Of a stretch of 64,000 nucleotides of DNA, positions 17,847-27,029 are shown piece after piece. The DNA comes from Agathobacter sp. (lineage in GTDB: Bacteria > Bacillota > Clostridia > Lachnospirales > Lachnospiraceae). The stretch's first letter is position 1. Each line of letters begins with the position of its first letter. The stretch covers positions 1 to 64,000 of the forward strand of contig JALEKN010000035.1 in assembly GCA_022769125.1 (NCBI GenBank), written 5' to 3'. The position numbers and the translations under genes are program-made. The notes under the pieces were generated by a model, which was not told the DNA's origin, searched no databases, and saw only the letters and a list, made by a program, of their open reading frames with translations.

Positions 17847-19172
17847 ATGAATATTGTGTTGCTTTCCGGAGGATCGGGAAAGCGGCTCTGGCCACTTTCA
17901 AACGATATCCGTTCGAAGCAGTTTATCAAGATATTTAAGGGAAAAGACGGCGAGTATGAATCCATGGTACAGCGTGTGTATCATCAGATAAAGTCAGTTG
18001 ACGATGACGCAACCGTGACGATCGCCACTTCCAAGAAACAGGTATCTGCGATCAATAACCAGCTGGGGGAGGGCGTCGGAATCTCAATCGAGCCATGCCG
18101 CCGCGACACATTTCCGGCAATCGCGCTTGCAACCGCATATCTGCATGATGTGCAGGGGGTACCGGAGAATGAGGCTGTTGTCGTATGCCCGGTTGATCCG
18201 TATGTCGAACGGGAATACTTTGAAGCTTTAAAAGAACTCGGACGCCTCGCGGCGGAGGGGACTGCCAACCTGACTCTCATGGGAATCGAACCAACTTATC
18301 CGAGTGAAAAGTATGGCTATATCATCCCGGAGTCAAAGGAGAATGTAAGCAAGGTTTCTACCTTCAAGGAAAAGCCGGATGTGGAGACTGCGAAGGATTA
18401 CATCGCAAGAGGTGCGCTGTGGAACGGCGGTGTCTTTGCGTACAAGATCAGTTATCTGCTGGATAAGGCGCATGAACTGATTGATTTTACCGATTATCAT
18501 GATCTATATGCAAAGTACGAATCTCTGGAAAAGATCAGCTTTGACTACGCGGTTGTTGAAAAGGAGAAAAGTATCGCGGTTATGCGATTCTCGGGTGAAT
18601 GGAAGGATCTTGGAACCTGGAATACGCTGACCGAGGCAATGGAGGAAGAATGCGTCGGTGATGCGACCTTAAATGACACTTGTGAGAATGTGAATGTCAT
18701 CAATGATCTGTCCATCCCGATTCTGTGCATGGGGTTAAAGAATGCTGTTGTCGCTGCAAGCCCGGAAGGTATTCTGGTGTCGGACAAAGAGCAATCCAGC
18801 TACATAAAGCCTTATGTGGACAAGCTGGACCAGCAGGTAATGTTTGCGGAAAAATCATGGGGAAGTTTTCTGGTACTTGATGTCGTGGATGAGAGCCTTA
18901 CGATCAAGGTTACGCTTAATCCGGGACACCGCATGAACTACCACAGCCATGAGCACCGCGACGAGGTGTGGACGGTTATCTCCGGAACAGGACGGACAGT
19001 TGTGGACGGTGTTGTAAGACGTGTGCGTCCGGGGGATGTCGTCTCTGTCATTGCAGGACAGAAGCACACAATCATAGCCGATTCCGAACTTCAGGTGGTT
19101 GAGGTGCAGCTTGGAAGCGAGATCAATGTGGCAGATAAGAAAAAGTTTGATTTTGATTTCGATGCAATGTAA
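17847..19172 (+). CDS. manC: Mannose-1-phosphate guanylyltransferase, probably with fused mannose-6-phosphate isomerase-type cupin
   Basis: A 441-residue type II enzyme. LSGGSGKRLWPLSND (residues 6-20) is the nucleotidyltransferase signature and GTWNTLTEAME lies in the middle. The last 110 residues are a cupin (GHRMNYHSHEHRDEVWTVISGTG) as in bifunctional ManC/AlgA. It makes GDP-mannose from Man-1-P and GTP, feeding gmd. The cupin histidines HSHEH are intact, so isomerase activity is plausible, though the domain is short. Man-1-P could come from the phosphohexomutase at 28396. Confidence 0.92.
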   Translation: MNIVLLSGGSGKRLWPLSNDIRSKQFIKIFKGKDGEYESMVQRVYHQIKSVDDDATVTIATSKKQVSAINNQLGEGVGISIEPCRRDTFPAIALATAYLHDVQGVPENEAVVVCPVDPYVEREYFEALKELGRLAAEGTANLTLMGIEPTYPSEKYGYIIPESKENVSKVSTFKEKPDVETAKDYIARGALWNGGVFAYKISYLLDKAHELIDFTDYHDLYAKYESLEKISFDYAVVEKEKSIAVMRFSGEWKDLGTWNTLTEAMEEECVGDATLNDTCENVNVINDLSIPILCMGLKNAVVAASPEGILVSDKEQSSYIKPYVDKLDQQVMFAEKSWGSFLVLDVVDESLTIKVTLNPGHRMNYHSHEHRDEVWTVISGTGRTVVDGVVRRVRPGDVVSVIAGQKHTIIADSELQVVEVQLGSEINVADKKKFDFDFDAM

Positions 19173-19235
19173 GTATTTATTTGACTTTTGCTTTCCGGCG
19201 TTGTAAAGTAAGCAAAGCGTGACTTGTCTGCACGG

Positions 19236-19256
19236 CCTGCAGCCCGCGGCTGCAGG
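19236..19256 (+). other. Intercistronic perfect hairpin between manC and gtrA-like gene
   Basis: CCTGCAGCC and GGCTGCAGG pair perfectly around a 3-base loop. There is no T run, so it is more likely an RNA-stability or attenuation element than a terminator. Confidence 0.5.
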
Positions 19257-19301
19257 TGAACAGATACGGACTACGCAAAAACAGATAAGGTGGATAATAC
19301 A

Positions 19302-19814
19302 TTGAGCAACTATACACAGCAGGAAAACGAAAAACGAACACTCGTTGACTGGTTCCGGGATTTTATAAAATTCTGGCCGTGGGCGCATGATATTTTTTGC
19401 AAATATGAGGAGATTCTGGTATATCTGGTTGTCGGAGTGCTTACGACCATAGTGTCATGGGTGGCATGCTTCGTGTCGGAGCGGTTTTTCTTAGACGCTT
19501 CCAACGGATTCCAGAACTTTTTGATCAATACGATCGGATGGGTAGTAGGTGTATGCTTCTCCTATCCGCTGAATCGCAGCTGGGTATTTAAGAGCCGCAA
19601 TCCAAAGGTTGCACAGGAATTTATGATGTTCGCATCCTCACGGCTTTCAACATGGCTTCTTGATATCGTGATCATGTGGCTGACCGTTAACATTTTCCAA
19701 TGGAATTACTGGGTATCCAAAATCTGCGTATCGGCAGTTGTGGTTACAATCTTAAATTATGTGTTCAGCAAAGTACTGATCTTCAATAAGAAAGATAAGA
19801 AAAATCAAAAATAG
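19302..19814 (+). CDS. GtrA-like small polytopic membrane protein
   Basis: A 170-residue protein with four membrane helices, beginning at about residue 38 (ILVYLVVGVLTTIVSWVACF) and including GWVVGVCFSYPLNRSWVFKS, the classic GtrA family sequence. GtrA proteins are proposed to flip or accompany lipid-linked sugars across the membrane. The start is taken as TTG 19302 because AAGGTGG (19287-19293) is placed correctly for it; a GTG at 19290 lies inside that ribosome site. It lies between the GDP-fucose and dTDP-rhamnose sets, followed by a strong terminator. Confidence 0.85.
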   Translation: MSNYTQQENEKRTLVDWFRDFIKFWPWAHDIFCKYEEILVYLVVGVLTTIVSWVACFVSERFFLDASNGFQNFLINTIGWVVGVCFSYPLNRSWVFKSRNPKVAQEFMMFASSRLSTWLLDIVIMWLTVNIFQWNYWVSKICVSAVVVTILNYVFSKVLIFNKKDKKNQK

Positions 19815-19878
19815 CAAAGAATCAGGGCGGCAGGTGCCATCGGCAGCCTGCTGCAGGAGAATGATTCAGTAGGCGGGA

Positions 19879-19919
19879 ACCACCGGACTCATGTATCAGG
19901 CATGACCGGTGGTTTTTTT
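19879..19919 (+). terminator. Rho-independent terminator after the gtrA-like gene
   Basis: ACCACCGG (19879-19886) pairs with CCGGTGGT (19906-19913), extended inward by TCATG/CATGA, then TTTTTTT. It separates the GDP-fucose operon from the rhamnose operon. Confidence 0.9.
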
Positions 19920-19938
19920 ACAATTTTAAAAATATATC

Positions 19939-19967
19939 TTGACTGACGTAACGTCACCCTTGATAAT
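19939..19967 (+). promoter_or_regulatory. Promoter of the rfb (rhamnose) operon with a palindromic operator in its spacer
   Basis: TTGACT (19939-19944), 17 bases, GATAAT (19962-19967). The spacer contains the perfect 13-base palindrome TGACGTAACGTCA (19944-19956), overlapping the last base of the -35 box. A protein bound there would compete with or reshape polymerase binding. Its binding protein is unknown. Confidence 0.6.
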
Positions 19968-20043
19968 ATACAGTTGTCGTATAGTACGTAATATATTGTA
20001 AAGGATATATAAATACATTTCATCCAGATGAAGGAGGATAAGA

Positions 20044-20940
20044 ATGAAAGGCATTATTCTGGCCGGAGGTTCCGGTACAAGACTTTATCCGCTTACCATG
20101 GTGACATCCAAGCAGCTTCTTCCAATCTATGATAAGCCGATGATCTATTATCCGTTGTCAGTACTTATGAACGCGGGAATCCGTGATATCCTGATCATTT
20201 CAACACCGCAGGATACTCCACGTTTCAAGGAACTTTTAAAGGATGGCAGCCAGTTCGGCGTGAATTTAAGCTATGCGGTACAGCCAAGTCCGGACGGACT
20301 CGCGCAGGCGTTTATCATCGGTGAGGAGTTTATCGGGGATGACACGGTTGCGATGGTGCTCGGAGACAACATCTTTGCGGGACATGGATTAAAGAAGAGA
20401 CTTCTGGCTGCTGTGGAGAATGCGAAGAGTGGAAAGGGCGCTACGGTATTCGGATACTATGTGGATGATCCGGAGCGTTTCGGCATCGTGGAGTTTGATG
20501 CGGCAGGAAAGGCAGTTTCCATTGAGGAGAAGCCAAAGCATCCGAAGAGCAATTACTGTGTGACCGGACTTTATTTCTATGACAACAAGGTCGTTGAGTA
20601 TGCAAAGAACCTAAAGCCATCCGAAAGAGGGGAACTCGAGATCACGGATTTGAACCGTATCTATTTAGAGCAGGGAATGCTCAACGTTGAGCTGCTCGGG
20701 CAGGGCTTTACATGGCTGGATACCGGAACACATGAGAGCCTGGTGGATGCAACCAACTTCGTAAAGACGGTCGAGACCCATCAGCACAGAAAAATCGCGT
20801 GTCTGGAGGAAATCGCTTACTTAAACGGATGGATTTCCAGAGAAGAGATGCAGCGCGTTTACGAGCTGTTGAAGAAGAATCAGTACGGACAATACTTAAA
20901 GGATGTATTGGACGGCAAATACAAAGAGAATTTATATTAA
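20044..20940 (+). CDS. rfbA: Glucose-1-phosphate thymidylyltransferase
   Basis: A 298-residue enzyme matching RmlA throughout: [29 protein letters not shown] (within residues 5-35), GDNIFAG and EKPKHPKSN. It makes dTDP-glucose from Glc-1-P and dTTP, the first rhamnose step. Glc-1-P can be provided by the phosphohexomutase at 28396. AAGGAGG lies just upstream of the start. First gene of rfbA-B-D-C, with its own promoter at 19939. Confidence 0.96.
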   Translation: MKGIILAGGSGTRLYPLTMVTSKQLLPIYDKPMIYYPLSVLMNAGIRDILIISTPQDTPRFKELLKDGSQFGVNLSYAVQPSPDGLAQAFIIGEEFIGDDTVAMVLGDNIFAGHGLKKRLLAAVENAKSGKGATVFGYYVDDPERFGIVEFDAAGKAVSIEEKPKHPKSNYCVTGLYFYDNKVVEYAKNLKPSERGELEITDLNRIYLEQGMLNVELLGQGFTWLDTGTHESLVDATNFVKTVETHQHRKIACLEEIAYLNGWISREEMQRVYELLKKNQYGQYLKDVLDGKYKENLY

Positions 20941-20959
20941 TAATGAGGAGAAGTAAAAG

Positions 20960-21979
20960 ATGACAATTATTGTTACCGGCGGAGCCGGATTTATCGGAAG
21001 TAACTTTGTTTTTCACATGCTTGACAAGTATCCGGATTACCGCATCGTCTGTCTGGATAAGCTGACTTATGCAGGCAATCTTTCTACATTGGCACCGGTC
21101 ATGGACAATCCACAGTTCCGCTTTGTAAAGGCGGATATCTGTGATCGTGAGGCAGTATATAAGCTGTTCGAGGAAGAACATCCGGATATCGTAGTCAATT
21201 TTGCGGCGGAGTCGCATGTTGACCGCTCAATTGAGAATCCGGAGATCTTTTTACAGACCAACATCATCGGTACCGCAACACTTATGGATGCATGCCGCAA
21301 GTACGGAATTACCCGTTATCATCAGGTCTCTACCGATGAAGTATACGGCGACCTTCCGCTTGACCGGCCGGATCTTTTCTTCACGGAGGAGACCCCGATC
21401 CATACCTCAAGCCCATACAGCTCTTCCAAGGCAGGTGCGGATCTTCTTGTATTGGCTTACCACAGAACCTATGGACTTCCGGTGACCATCAGCCGCTGCT
21501 CTAACAACTATGGCCCATACCATTTTCCGGAGAAACTGATTCCGCTTATGATCGCAAATGCACTCAACGACAAACCGCTTCCGGTATACGGAGAGGGATT
21601 AAATGTCCGTGACTGGCTCTACGTGGAGGATCACTGCAAGGCAATCGACCTTATCATCCACAAGGGACGTGTCGGTGAGGTTTACAACATCGGCGGACAT
21701 AACGAGATGAAGAATATTGATATTGTTAAGATCATCTGTAAGGAACTTGGTAAGCCGGAGAGCCTGATCACACATGTCGGAGACCGCAAGGGTCACGATA
21801 TGCGTTATGCAATTGATCCGACAAAGATCCACAATGAGCTTGGCTGGCTTCCGGAGACAAAGTTTGCTGACGGAATCAAGAAGACCATCCAGTGGTATCT
21901 GGACAACAAGGAGTGGTGGGAGACAATCATTTCCGGTGAGTACCAGAACTATTATGAGAAGATGTATGCAAATCGATAG
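20960..21979 (+). CDS. rfbB: dTDP-glucose 4,6-dehydratase
   Basis: A 339-residue extended short-chain dehydrogenase. Signature features are TGGAGFIGSNFV, the YAGNLSTL segment, the DEVYGD motif (STDEVYGDL) and catalytic YSSSKAGAD. It converts dTDP-glucose to dTDP-4-keto-6-deoxyglucose using bound NAD. It is 19 bases after rfbA and 15 before rfbD, so the operon is tight. Confidence 0.96.
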   Translation: MTIIVTGGAGFIGSNFVFHMLDKYPDYRIVCLDKLTYAGNLSTLAPVMDNPQFRFVKADICDREAVYKLFEEEHPDIVVNFAAESHVDRSIENPEIFLQTNIIGTATLMDACRKYGITRYHQVSTDEVYGDLPLDRPDLFFTEETPIHTSSPYSSSKAGADLLVLAYHRTYGLPVTISRCSNNYGPYHFPEKLIPLMIANALNDKPLPVYGEGLNVRDWLYVEDHCKAIDLIIHKGRVGEVYNIGGHNEMKNIDIVKIICKELGKPESLITHVGDRKGHDMRYAIDPTKIHNELGWLPETKFADGIKKTIQWYLDNKEWWETIISGEYQNYYEKMYANR

Positions 21980-21994
21980 GAAGCGGAGGACAGT

Positions 21995-22936
21995 ATGAAG
22001 GTTTTTGTTACGGGTGTCGCAGGACAGCTGGGACATGATGTGATGAATGAGCTTGCAAAGAGAGGTTATGAGGGAATCGGCAGCGACATTGCACCACAGT
22101 ACGGCGGGGCAATGGATGGAAGTGCTGTCACTTCCATGCCGTATGTATCACTTGACATCACAGATGCGGCCGCTGTGGAGCAGACTTTGGAGCAGCTACA
22201 TCCGGATGTTGTTGTCCACTGTGCGGCATGGACTGCGGTTGATCTTGCCGAGGATGCGGATAAGCAGGCGAAGGTGCGGGCAATCAATGTGGATGGAACT
22301 TCTTACATCGCAAAATGCTGTGCAAAGATAAATGCCAAAATGGTATATATCAGTACGGACTATGTATTTGATGGAAGAGGTGAGAAGCCTTGGAAGGCTG
22401 ACTGCAAGGATTACGCGCCGATCAACGTATACGGACAGTCAAAGCTTGATGGCGAGCTTGCAGTCGCGGCTGCTTTAGAGAAGTTCTTCATCGTGCGTAT
22501 CGCGTGGGTGTTCGGCACAAACGGAAAGAATTTTATCCGGACTATGTTAAATGTCGGTGCGACGCATGACAGACTGACTGTTGTGAATGACCAGATCGGA
22601 ACTCCGACATATACGTTTGACCTGGCAAGACTTCTGGTTGATATGATCGAGACAGAAAAGTATGGTTACTATCATGCGACTAACGAGGGCGGTTACATCA
22701 GCTGGTACGAATTCGCGAAGGAGATCTTCCGTCAGGCGGCAGAACTTGGACATACGGAATATGACGCACAGCATCTCCACGTAGCGGCGGTCTCTACAGC
22801 TGAGTATGGGGCTTCAAAGGCAGCCCGGCCATTCAACAGCAGATTGGATAAGAGCAAATTGACGGAAGCCGGATTTACGCTGCTTCCGACATGGCAGGAT
22901 GCACTTGCCAGATATTTAAAAGAAATCGATTTTTAA
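21995..22936 (+). CDS. rfbD: dTDP-4-dehydrorhamnose reductase
   Basis: A 313-residue short-chain reductase with VTGVAGQLGHDVMNEL at the N-terminus, VDLAEDADKQA, ISTDYVFDG and the catalytic YGQSKLDGE. It performs the last step, giving dTDP-L-rhamnose. Here the reductase gene precedes the epimerase gene, giving the order A-B-D-C. Confidence 0.95.
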   Translation: MKVFVTGVAGQLGHDVMNELAKRGYEGIGSDIAPQYGGAMDGSAVTSMPYVSLDITDAAAVEQTLEQLHPDVVVHCAAWTAVDLAEDADKQAKVRAINVDGTSYIAKCCAKINAKMVYISTDYVFDGRGEKPWKADCKDYAPINVYGQSKLDGELAVAAALEKFFIVRIAWVFGTNGKNFIRTMLNVGATHDRLTVVNDQIGTPTYTFDLARLLVDMIETEKYGYYHATNEGGYISWYEFAKEIFRQAAELGHTEYDAQHLHVAAVSTAEYGASKAARPFNSRLDKSKLTEAGFTLLPTWQDALARYLKEIDF

Positions 22937-22950
22937 AAGAGGGTAATCAG

Positions 22951-23562
22951 ATGGGACAGATTAAAGTTACGAAAAATGCCGGCGGAATCGAAGGGCTTTG
23001 TGTGATTGAACCAACCGTACATGGGGATTCCAGAGGATATTTTATGGAGACCTACAATCAGAACGACATGGCTGCAGAGGGGCTTGATATGGTATTTGTG
23101 CAGGATAACCAGTCATGTTCATCCAAGGGTGTGTTAAGAGGTCTGCATTTTCAGAAGGAGCATCCGCAGGGGAAGCTGATCCGTGTAGTAAACGGAAGCG
23201 TGTTTGATGTCGCTGTCGATCTGCGCAAGGACAGCAAGACCTACGGGAAATGGTTCGGAGATGTGTTTACGGCAGAAAATAAGAAACAGTTCTATATTCC
23301 GGAAGGGTTTGCACACGGCTTTTTAGTATTGTCCGATGTGGCAGAATTCTGTTATAAGTGTACAGACTTCTACCATCCGGGAGATGAGGGCGGCCTTGCA
23401 TGGAATGATCCGGAAATCGGGATCGAGTGGCCGCAGCTTGCCGGAGAATACAAGGGAACAGCATCTGCGGAAGGTTACACACTCTCCGATGGGACAGCGC
23501 TTAACTTAAGTGATAAGGATCAGCTCTGGAAAGGTCTGAAGGATACATTTTCCTTTTCTTAA
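22951..23562 (+). CDS. rfbC: dTDP-4-dehydrorhamnose 3,5-epimerase
   Basis: A 203-residue cupin-type epimerase. Visible family motifs are PTVHGDSRGYFMETYNQ, the active-site LRGLHFQ, VVNGSVFDVAVDLRKDS and IPEGFAHGFLVLSD. The start at 22951 follows AGAGGGTAATC; an extended frame from 22891 would overlap rfbD. The last four bases overlap the 3' end of the convergent MerR-methyltransferase gene, with no terminator visible between them. Confidence 0.94.
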   Translation: MGQIKVTKNAGGIEGLCVIEPTVHGDSRGYFMETYNQNDMAAEGLDMVFVQDNQSCSSKGVLRGLHFQKEHPQGKLIRVVNGSVFDVAVDLRKDSKTYGKWFGDVFTAENKKQFYIPEGFAHGFLVLSDVAEFCYKCTDFYHPGDEGGLAWNDPEIGIEWPQLAGEYKGTASAEGYTLSDGTALNLSDKDQLWKGLKDTFSFS

Positions 23563-24761
23563 GGAGTGCAGAGAAAAATACCGGCATCCTTTGTGATATG
23601 CATCGCCGGATGTACGCGTGCTGTCACATATTCACGGAAGTCGTGATACCTGTCTAACAGATATTGATTCTGGTTGCCGTGACAGGACAGAATATATTCA
23701 ATCAGTGGCTCTGCCTGACCGATGATGATTTCATCGTCGTACCGGCAGAGCTTTATTTGTGTAAAAACCTGCCGGAGAGCTGCCTCTCCATTTTCAAGTC
23801 CGAAATTGTCATACAGGACTTCATTGGAGAGAACAATGCGGTAATCAAAGCCCTGCACCAGTTCTGTGATCTCGCGCATATGGCGGCTTCCGTAAGTACT
23901 GCAGCAGAAGAGTCCGCCTGGCTTTAGCACGCGGCGTACCTCACGCAGGACAGCCGGAATATCTTGACAATAGAAGAGCACATGGTTCGCATAGACCAGA
24001 TCAAAGCTGGCATCCGGATAGGGAATGCTGTGACAATCAAAAGTCACAAAGGAGAACCGGTTGTATGGGTCAAAAAAGGAACGGCTTAGATCGCGGATGA
24101 TACCCTCCGAGATGTCGGATAGTGTGATATGGATATCCGGATATCCGGAAAGCAGGTCTGTATTTTCACTCCAGAGTGCTCCGTTTCCACAGCCGAGTTC
24201 AAGTATCTGTGCCTGCTCTGGCAAAGAGGCTGCGGTCATACTTTCTTTTAAAAGCCATGGGAACCAGCCTTGTGGATTGCGCGAGTAAGCACTGTGCAGC
24301 CGGATGCGGGCAGAAATATTGTTCGCATTTAAGTATTGGGACTTTAAACTTTTTTCCATACCTGTCAGGTGGATCAGATTAAGCATCTGGCTCCAGTCGG
24401 TGGAATCGCCGCTTTCGAGCTGGGCGACTGTCGTATCAATGGCGTCTGCTACCAGATGCATCTGCTCAATCCGGTCAAGAACCAGCTTTTTCTGCATGCG
24501 CAGGGTATTGCACAGATACACCGACCCCGGTTCCTCAATGGTCATCTCTTTGATATCATCTAAAGAAAATCCCAGATACTTGAGCAACAGGATCTGCTGG
24601 AGCTTTGCGAAGTCGCTGTCTGTATAGAACCGGCTTCCATTTGCATTTACATAAGATGGCTTCAATATATTCTGCTTATCATAATACCGTATCGTCCTTA
24701 TTGTCACGTGCGCCATCTTCGCAAACTCACCGGACGTATAATATTCTTTCTTCTTTTCCAT
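23559..24761 (-). CDS. MerR-type regulator fused to a SAM-dependent methyltransferase
   Basis: A 400-residue fusion. Residues 8-75 are a MerR winged helix (YTSGEFAKMAHVTIRTIRYYDKQNILKPS) and 80-120 a dimerising coiled coil. From about 150 on is a class I methyltransferase with motif I LELGCGNG (189-194 region), an acidic TLSDIS and VRRVLKPGGLFCCSTYG. MerR proteins bend promoter DNA in response to a ligand; in this fusion the catalytic domain replaces the usual small effector domain, so SAM or the methyl acceptor may be the signal. It converges on rfbC with a 4-base overlap, and its start lies 40 bases from the palindromic element at 24801. Target genes and substrate are unknown. Confidence 0.85.
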   Translation of the reverse strand: MEKKKEYYTSGEFAKMAHVTIRTIRYYDKQNILKPSYVNANGSRFYTDSDFAKLQQILLLKYLGFSLDDIKEMTIEEPGSVYLCNTLRMQKKLVLDRIEQMHLVADAIDTTVAQLESGDSTDWSQMLNLIHLTGMEKSLKSQYLNANNISARIRLHSAYSRNPQGWFPWLLKESMTAASLPEQAQILELGCGNGALWSENTDLLSGYPDIHITLSDISEGIIRDLSRSFFDPYNRFSFVTFDCHSIPYPDASFDLVYANHVLFYCQDIPAVLREVRRVLKPGGLFCCSTYGSRHMREITELVQGFDYRIVLSNEVLYDNFGLENGEAALRQVFTQIKLCRYDDEIIIGQAEPLIEYILSCHGNQNQYLLDRYHDFREYVTARVHPAMHITKDAGIFLCTP

Positions 24762-24800
24762 AAAATCTCCTCATCCCCCTAATGGCATACCCCACCACAG

Positions 24801-25330
24801 GACATTCCTCTGAATGCATCAACAAAGTCTCACGCTCCGGCCGTGCATCCTTCCAAAGCAAAAGCAATTCCACAAGAATTGTAGAAATTCTTTCAACCGT
24901 TTCTGCGGTGATAGGGTTGTGTCTTATATTGGCTTTGACACTCCGCACACGGCTGTTACACGGTAGACGGACTTTTCTGTCGGCCTTCCTAGTTTTTCTA
25001 AGGCAGGCGGCCTTGCGAAGTTGTTATTAGGAGCATGCGCCTCAAAACTCGCATTATAGTTATCCTATATAGCTGCATTGTGAGCTCAGACAGTCGCCGC
25101 ATGCTCCCATTTCGCGCGGCACGCCTGCCAAGAAAAACACGAAAGCCCTCAAAAGAAAAGTCCGTCTATCCGCGAACAGCCGGGCAGGAGTGTTCAAACC
25201 TATAGAAGACATAACTTATAAGAAAACCGCAGAACGGTTGAATTAGAATTTCACAATTTGCAGTGGTGCTTTTGCTTTGGAAGGATGCACGGCCGGAGCG
25301 TGAGGCTATATAGTATGTGGAAGGAATGTC
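24801..25330. repeat. Large imperfect palindromic element, copy 2 (noncoding, inverted relative to copy 1)
   Basis: A 0.53 kb palindrome centred near 25066. CTCACGCTCCGGCCGTGCAT and TCCTTCCAAAGCAAAAGCA (from 24829) recur as the reverse complement ending near 25305, and GACATTCCT (24801) matches AGGAATGTC (25322-25330). The left arm is homologous to the right arm of copy 1 and the right arm to its left arm (shared CAAATTG.GAAATTCTAATTC, GTCTTCTATAGGTTTGA, AGACGGACTTTTCT). The terminal 35-40 bases differ from copy 1 in both arms at once. It lies between the divergent merR fusion and the LCP gene. No ribosome site or coding signature is seen in its short reading frames, and no target duplication was found. 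Confidence 0.85.
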
Positions 25331-25393
25331 ACATGGCAGGGGCTGCGGTTGCGTGGGTGAAATGCCTGTATAGTATAGATTATAGCAAATGAA

Positions 25394-25422
25394 TTGCATA
25401 TTTCCAACAATTGTGCTAAAAT
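25394..25422 (+). promoter_or_regulatory. Promoter of the LCP gene
   Basis: TTGCAT (25394-25399), 17-base spacer, TAAAAT (25417-25422) preceded by TGC, an extended -10. It lies just outside the palindromic element. Confidence 0.7.
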
Positions 25423-25474
25423 GCGATTCGTGCCTAACAATATTCCTTAGTATGGATGAATGGAGGAATTACTG

Positions 25475-27025
25475 ATGAATAATCAGAACGATAAAGACAA
25501 TACTCAGAAAAAGAAAAAAATGACGATGTGGAAAGTATTCGCACTCTTTATCCTTGCAATTCAGGTGATCATGAGTGCAGGAGTATTTCTGGTAGTCGTA
25601 AAGCTTAATATGCTCCCGAACAGCTACCTCATCGCGATTGCATTTTTGCTACTGCTCTTGTTCTTCTTAAGCGATGTCCTTTTGGTATTATCGAAGAAAA
25701 AACGGAATAAGACAAAAACTTCACTGTATGTAAAGAGAGCACTCGGAGTGCTTCTGTCAGGATGTACCATTCTTGTATCCTTAACAGGCATCAATACGCT
25801 GTCGAAGCTTATGGCAACGCTCGACGGAGTATCTTCCGACACGATCATCGTGAAGGAAAAGACTGCGGTGTATGTCATGGCAGATGATCCGGCACAGAAT
25901 ATCAACGATGCTTCCGGCTATACCTTTGGTTATACCAGTACATATGACCATGACAATACCTTAAAGGCAATCGAGAAGGTAGAGGATGAGCTTGGACAGC
26001 AGATTAACCAGCAGGATTTTGATACTGTAGTGGATATGGTAGAGGCATTGTATGCCGGAAATGTCGGAGCAATTTTCTTAAATGAGAGTTACATCGATAT
26101 TCTTGAAGATATGGATGAGTTTGCAAACTTCTCCACGGATACAAGAGCAATTATTGTAAACGAGGTTGATGTAATACAGAAGGTTACCGACAGTGTATCC
26201 GATATTACCAAGGAGCCGTTTATCGTTTACTTAAGCGGATCCGATACGAGAAATACCACTCTTAGCAGTAAGACAAGAAGTGATGTCAACATTCTTGCAG
26301 TAGTAAATCCTCAGACAAAGCAGATCCTGCTTGTCAACACACCAAGAGATTATTACATTGACATTTCAGTTAGTGGATATACGCAGAAGGATAAGCTGAC
26401 ACACTGCGGTATTTATGGAATCGACTGCTCCATGGATACGCTCGGACATTTGTACGGTATTGATGTAAACTACTATCTGAAGATCAACTTTACCGGTTTT
26501 GAGACTTTGATTGATGCAATCGGCGGAATTGATATTGATGTCGATAAATCATTCACCAGTGTGGACGGATATCAGTATACCAAGGGTGAGACCCATATGA
26601 ATGGTAAGTATGCACTCAACTATGTCCGTGAGCGTCATGCATTCGGAGACGGGGACTTCGCAAGAGGAAGACACCAGATGCAGATGATCAAGGCGCTTGT
26701 CGCAAAGCTTACAAGCGGTGCGATCATTACCAATTATTCGGATATCATGAGCAGCCTTGAGGGCATGTTTGCAACAGATGTTACTACCACAGAGATGGGA
26801 GATCTTGTTAAGATGCAGCTCAGTGATGGCGGTACATGGAATGTACAGACCTTTGCGATGGATGGTGAGGGAAAGAAGCGCACCACCTACTCTATGCCAA
26901 AGACCAAGGCGTATGTCATGGAGCCGAACTTCGATTATGTTGAATATGCAAAACAGCTGATTCAAAAGGTTATGGATGGCGAGACTCTTACAGAGGATGA
27001 TATGAAATTTAAAAAGGCTGAGTAA
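25475..27025 (+). CDS. LytR-CpsA-Psr (LCP) family glycopolymer-peptidoglycan ligase
   Basis: A 516-residue membrane protein with N-terminal helices (about 20-40, 45-65 and 85-105), an extracellular accessory region and then the LCP domain. Key LCP residues are visible in RSDVNILAVVNPQTKQILLV, NTPRDYYIDI and YVRERHAFGDGDFARGRHQ (the arginines that bind the polyprenyl pyrophosphate). LCP enzymes attach undecaprenyl-linked polymers such as teichoic acids or capsules to peptidoglycan. GGAGG at 25462-25466 sets the start at 25475. Next to the glycan biosynthesis block it is the likely final attachment enzyme. Confidence 0.93.
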   Translation: MNNQNDKDNTQKKKKMTMWKVFALFILAIQVIMSAGVFLVVVKLNMLPNSYLIAIAFLLLLLFFLSDVLLVLSKKKRNKTKTSLYVKRALGVLLSGCTILVSLTGINTLSKLMATLDGVSSDTIIVKEKTAVYVMADDPAQNINDASGYTFGYTSTYDHDNTLKAIEKVEDELGQQINQQDFDTVVDMVEALYAGNVGAIFLNESYIDILEDMDEFANFSTDTRAIIVNEVDVIQKVTDSVSDITKEPFIVYLSGSDTRNTTLSSKTRSDVNILAVVNPQTKQILLVNTPRDYYIDISVSGYTQKDKLTHCGIYGIDCSMDTLGHLYGIDVNYYLKINFTGFETLIDAIGGIDIDVDKSFTSVDGYQYTKGETHMNGKYALNYVRERHAFGDGDFARGRHQMQMIKALVAKLTSGAIITNYSDIMSSLEGMFATDVTTTEMGDLVKMQLSDGGTWNVQTFAMDGEGKKRTTYSMPKTKAYVMEPNFDYVEYAKQLIQKVMDGETLTEDDMKFKKAE

Positions 27026-27029
27026 ATGA

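Noticed and set aside
24782-25399. Short reading frames within palindromic element 2
   Set aside because: Same reasons; similarity to element 1 frames comes from the shared DNA, not from protein-level conservation.
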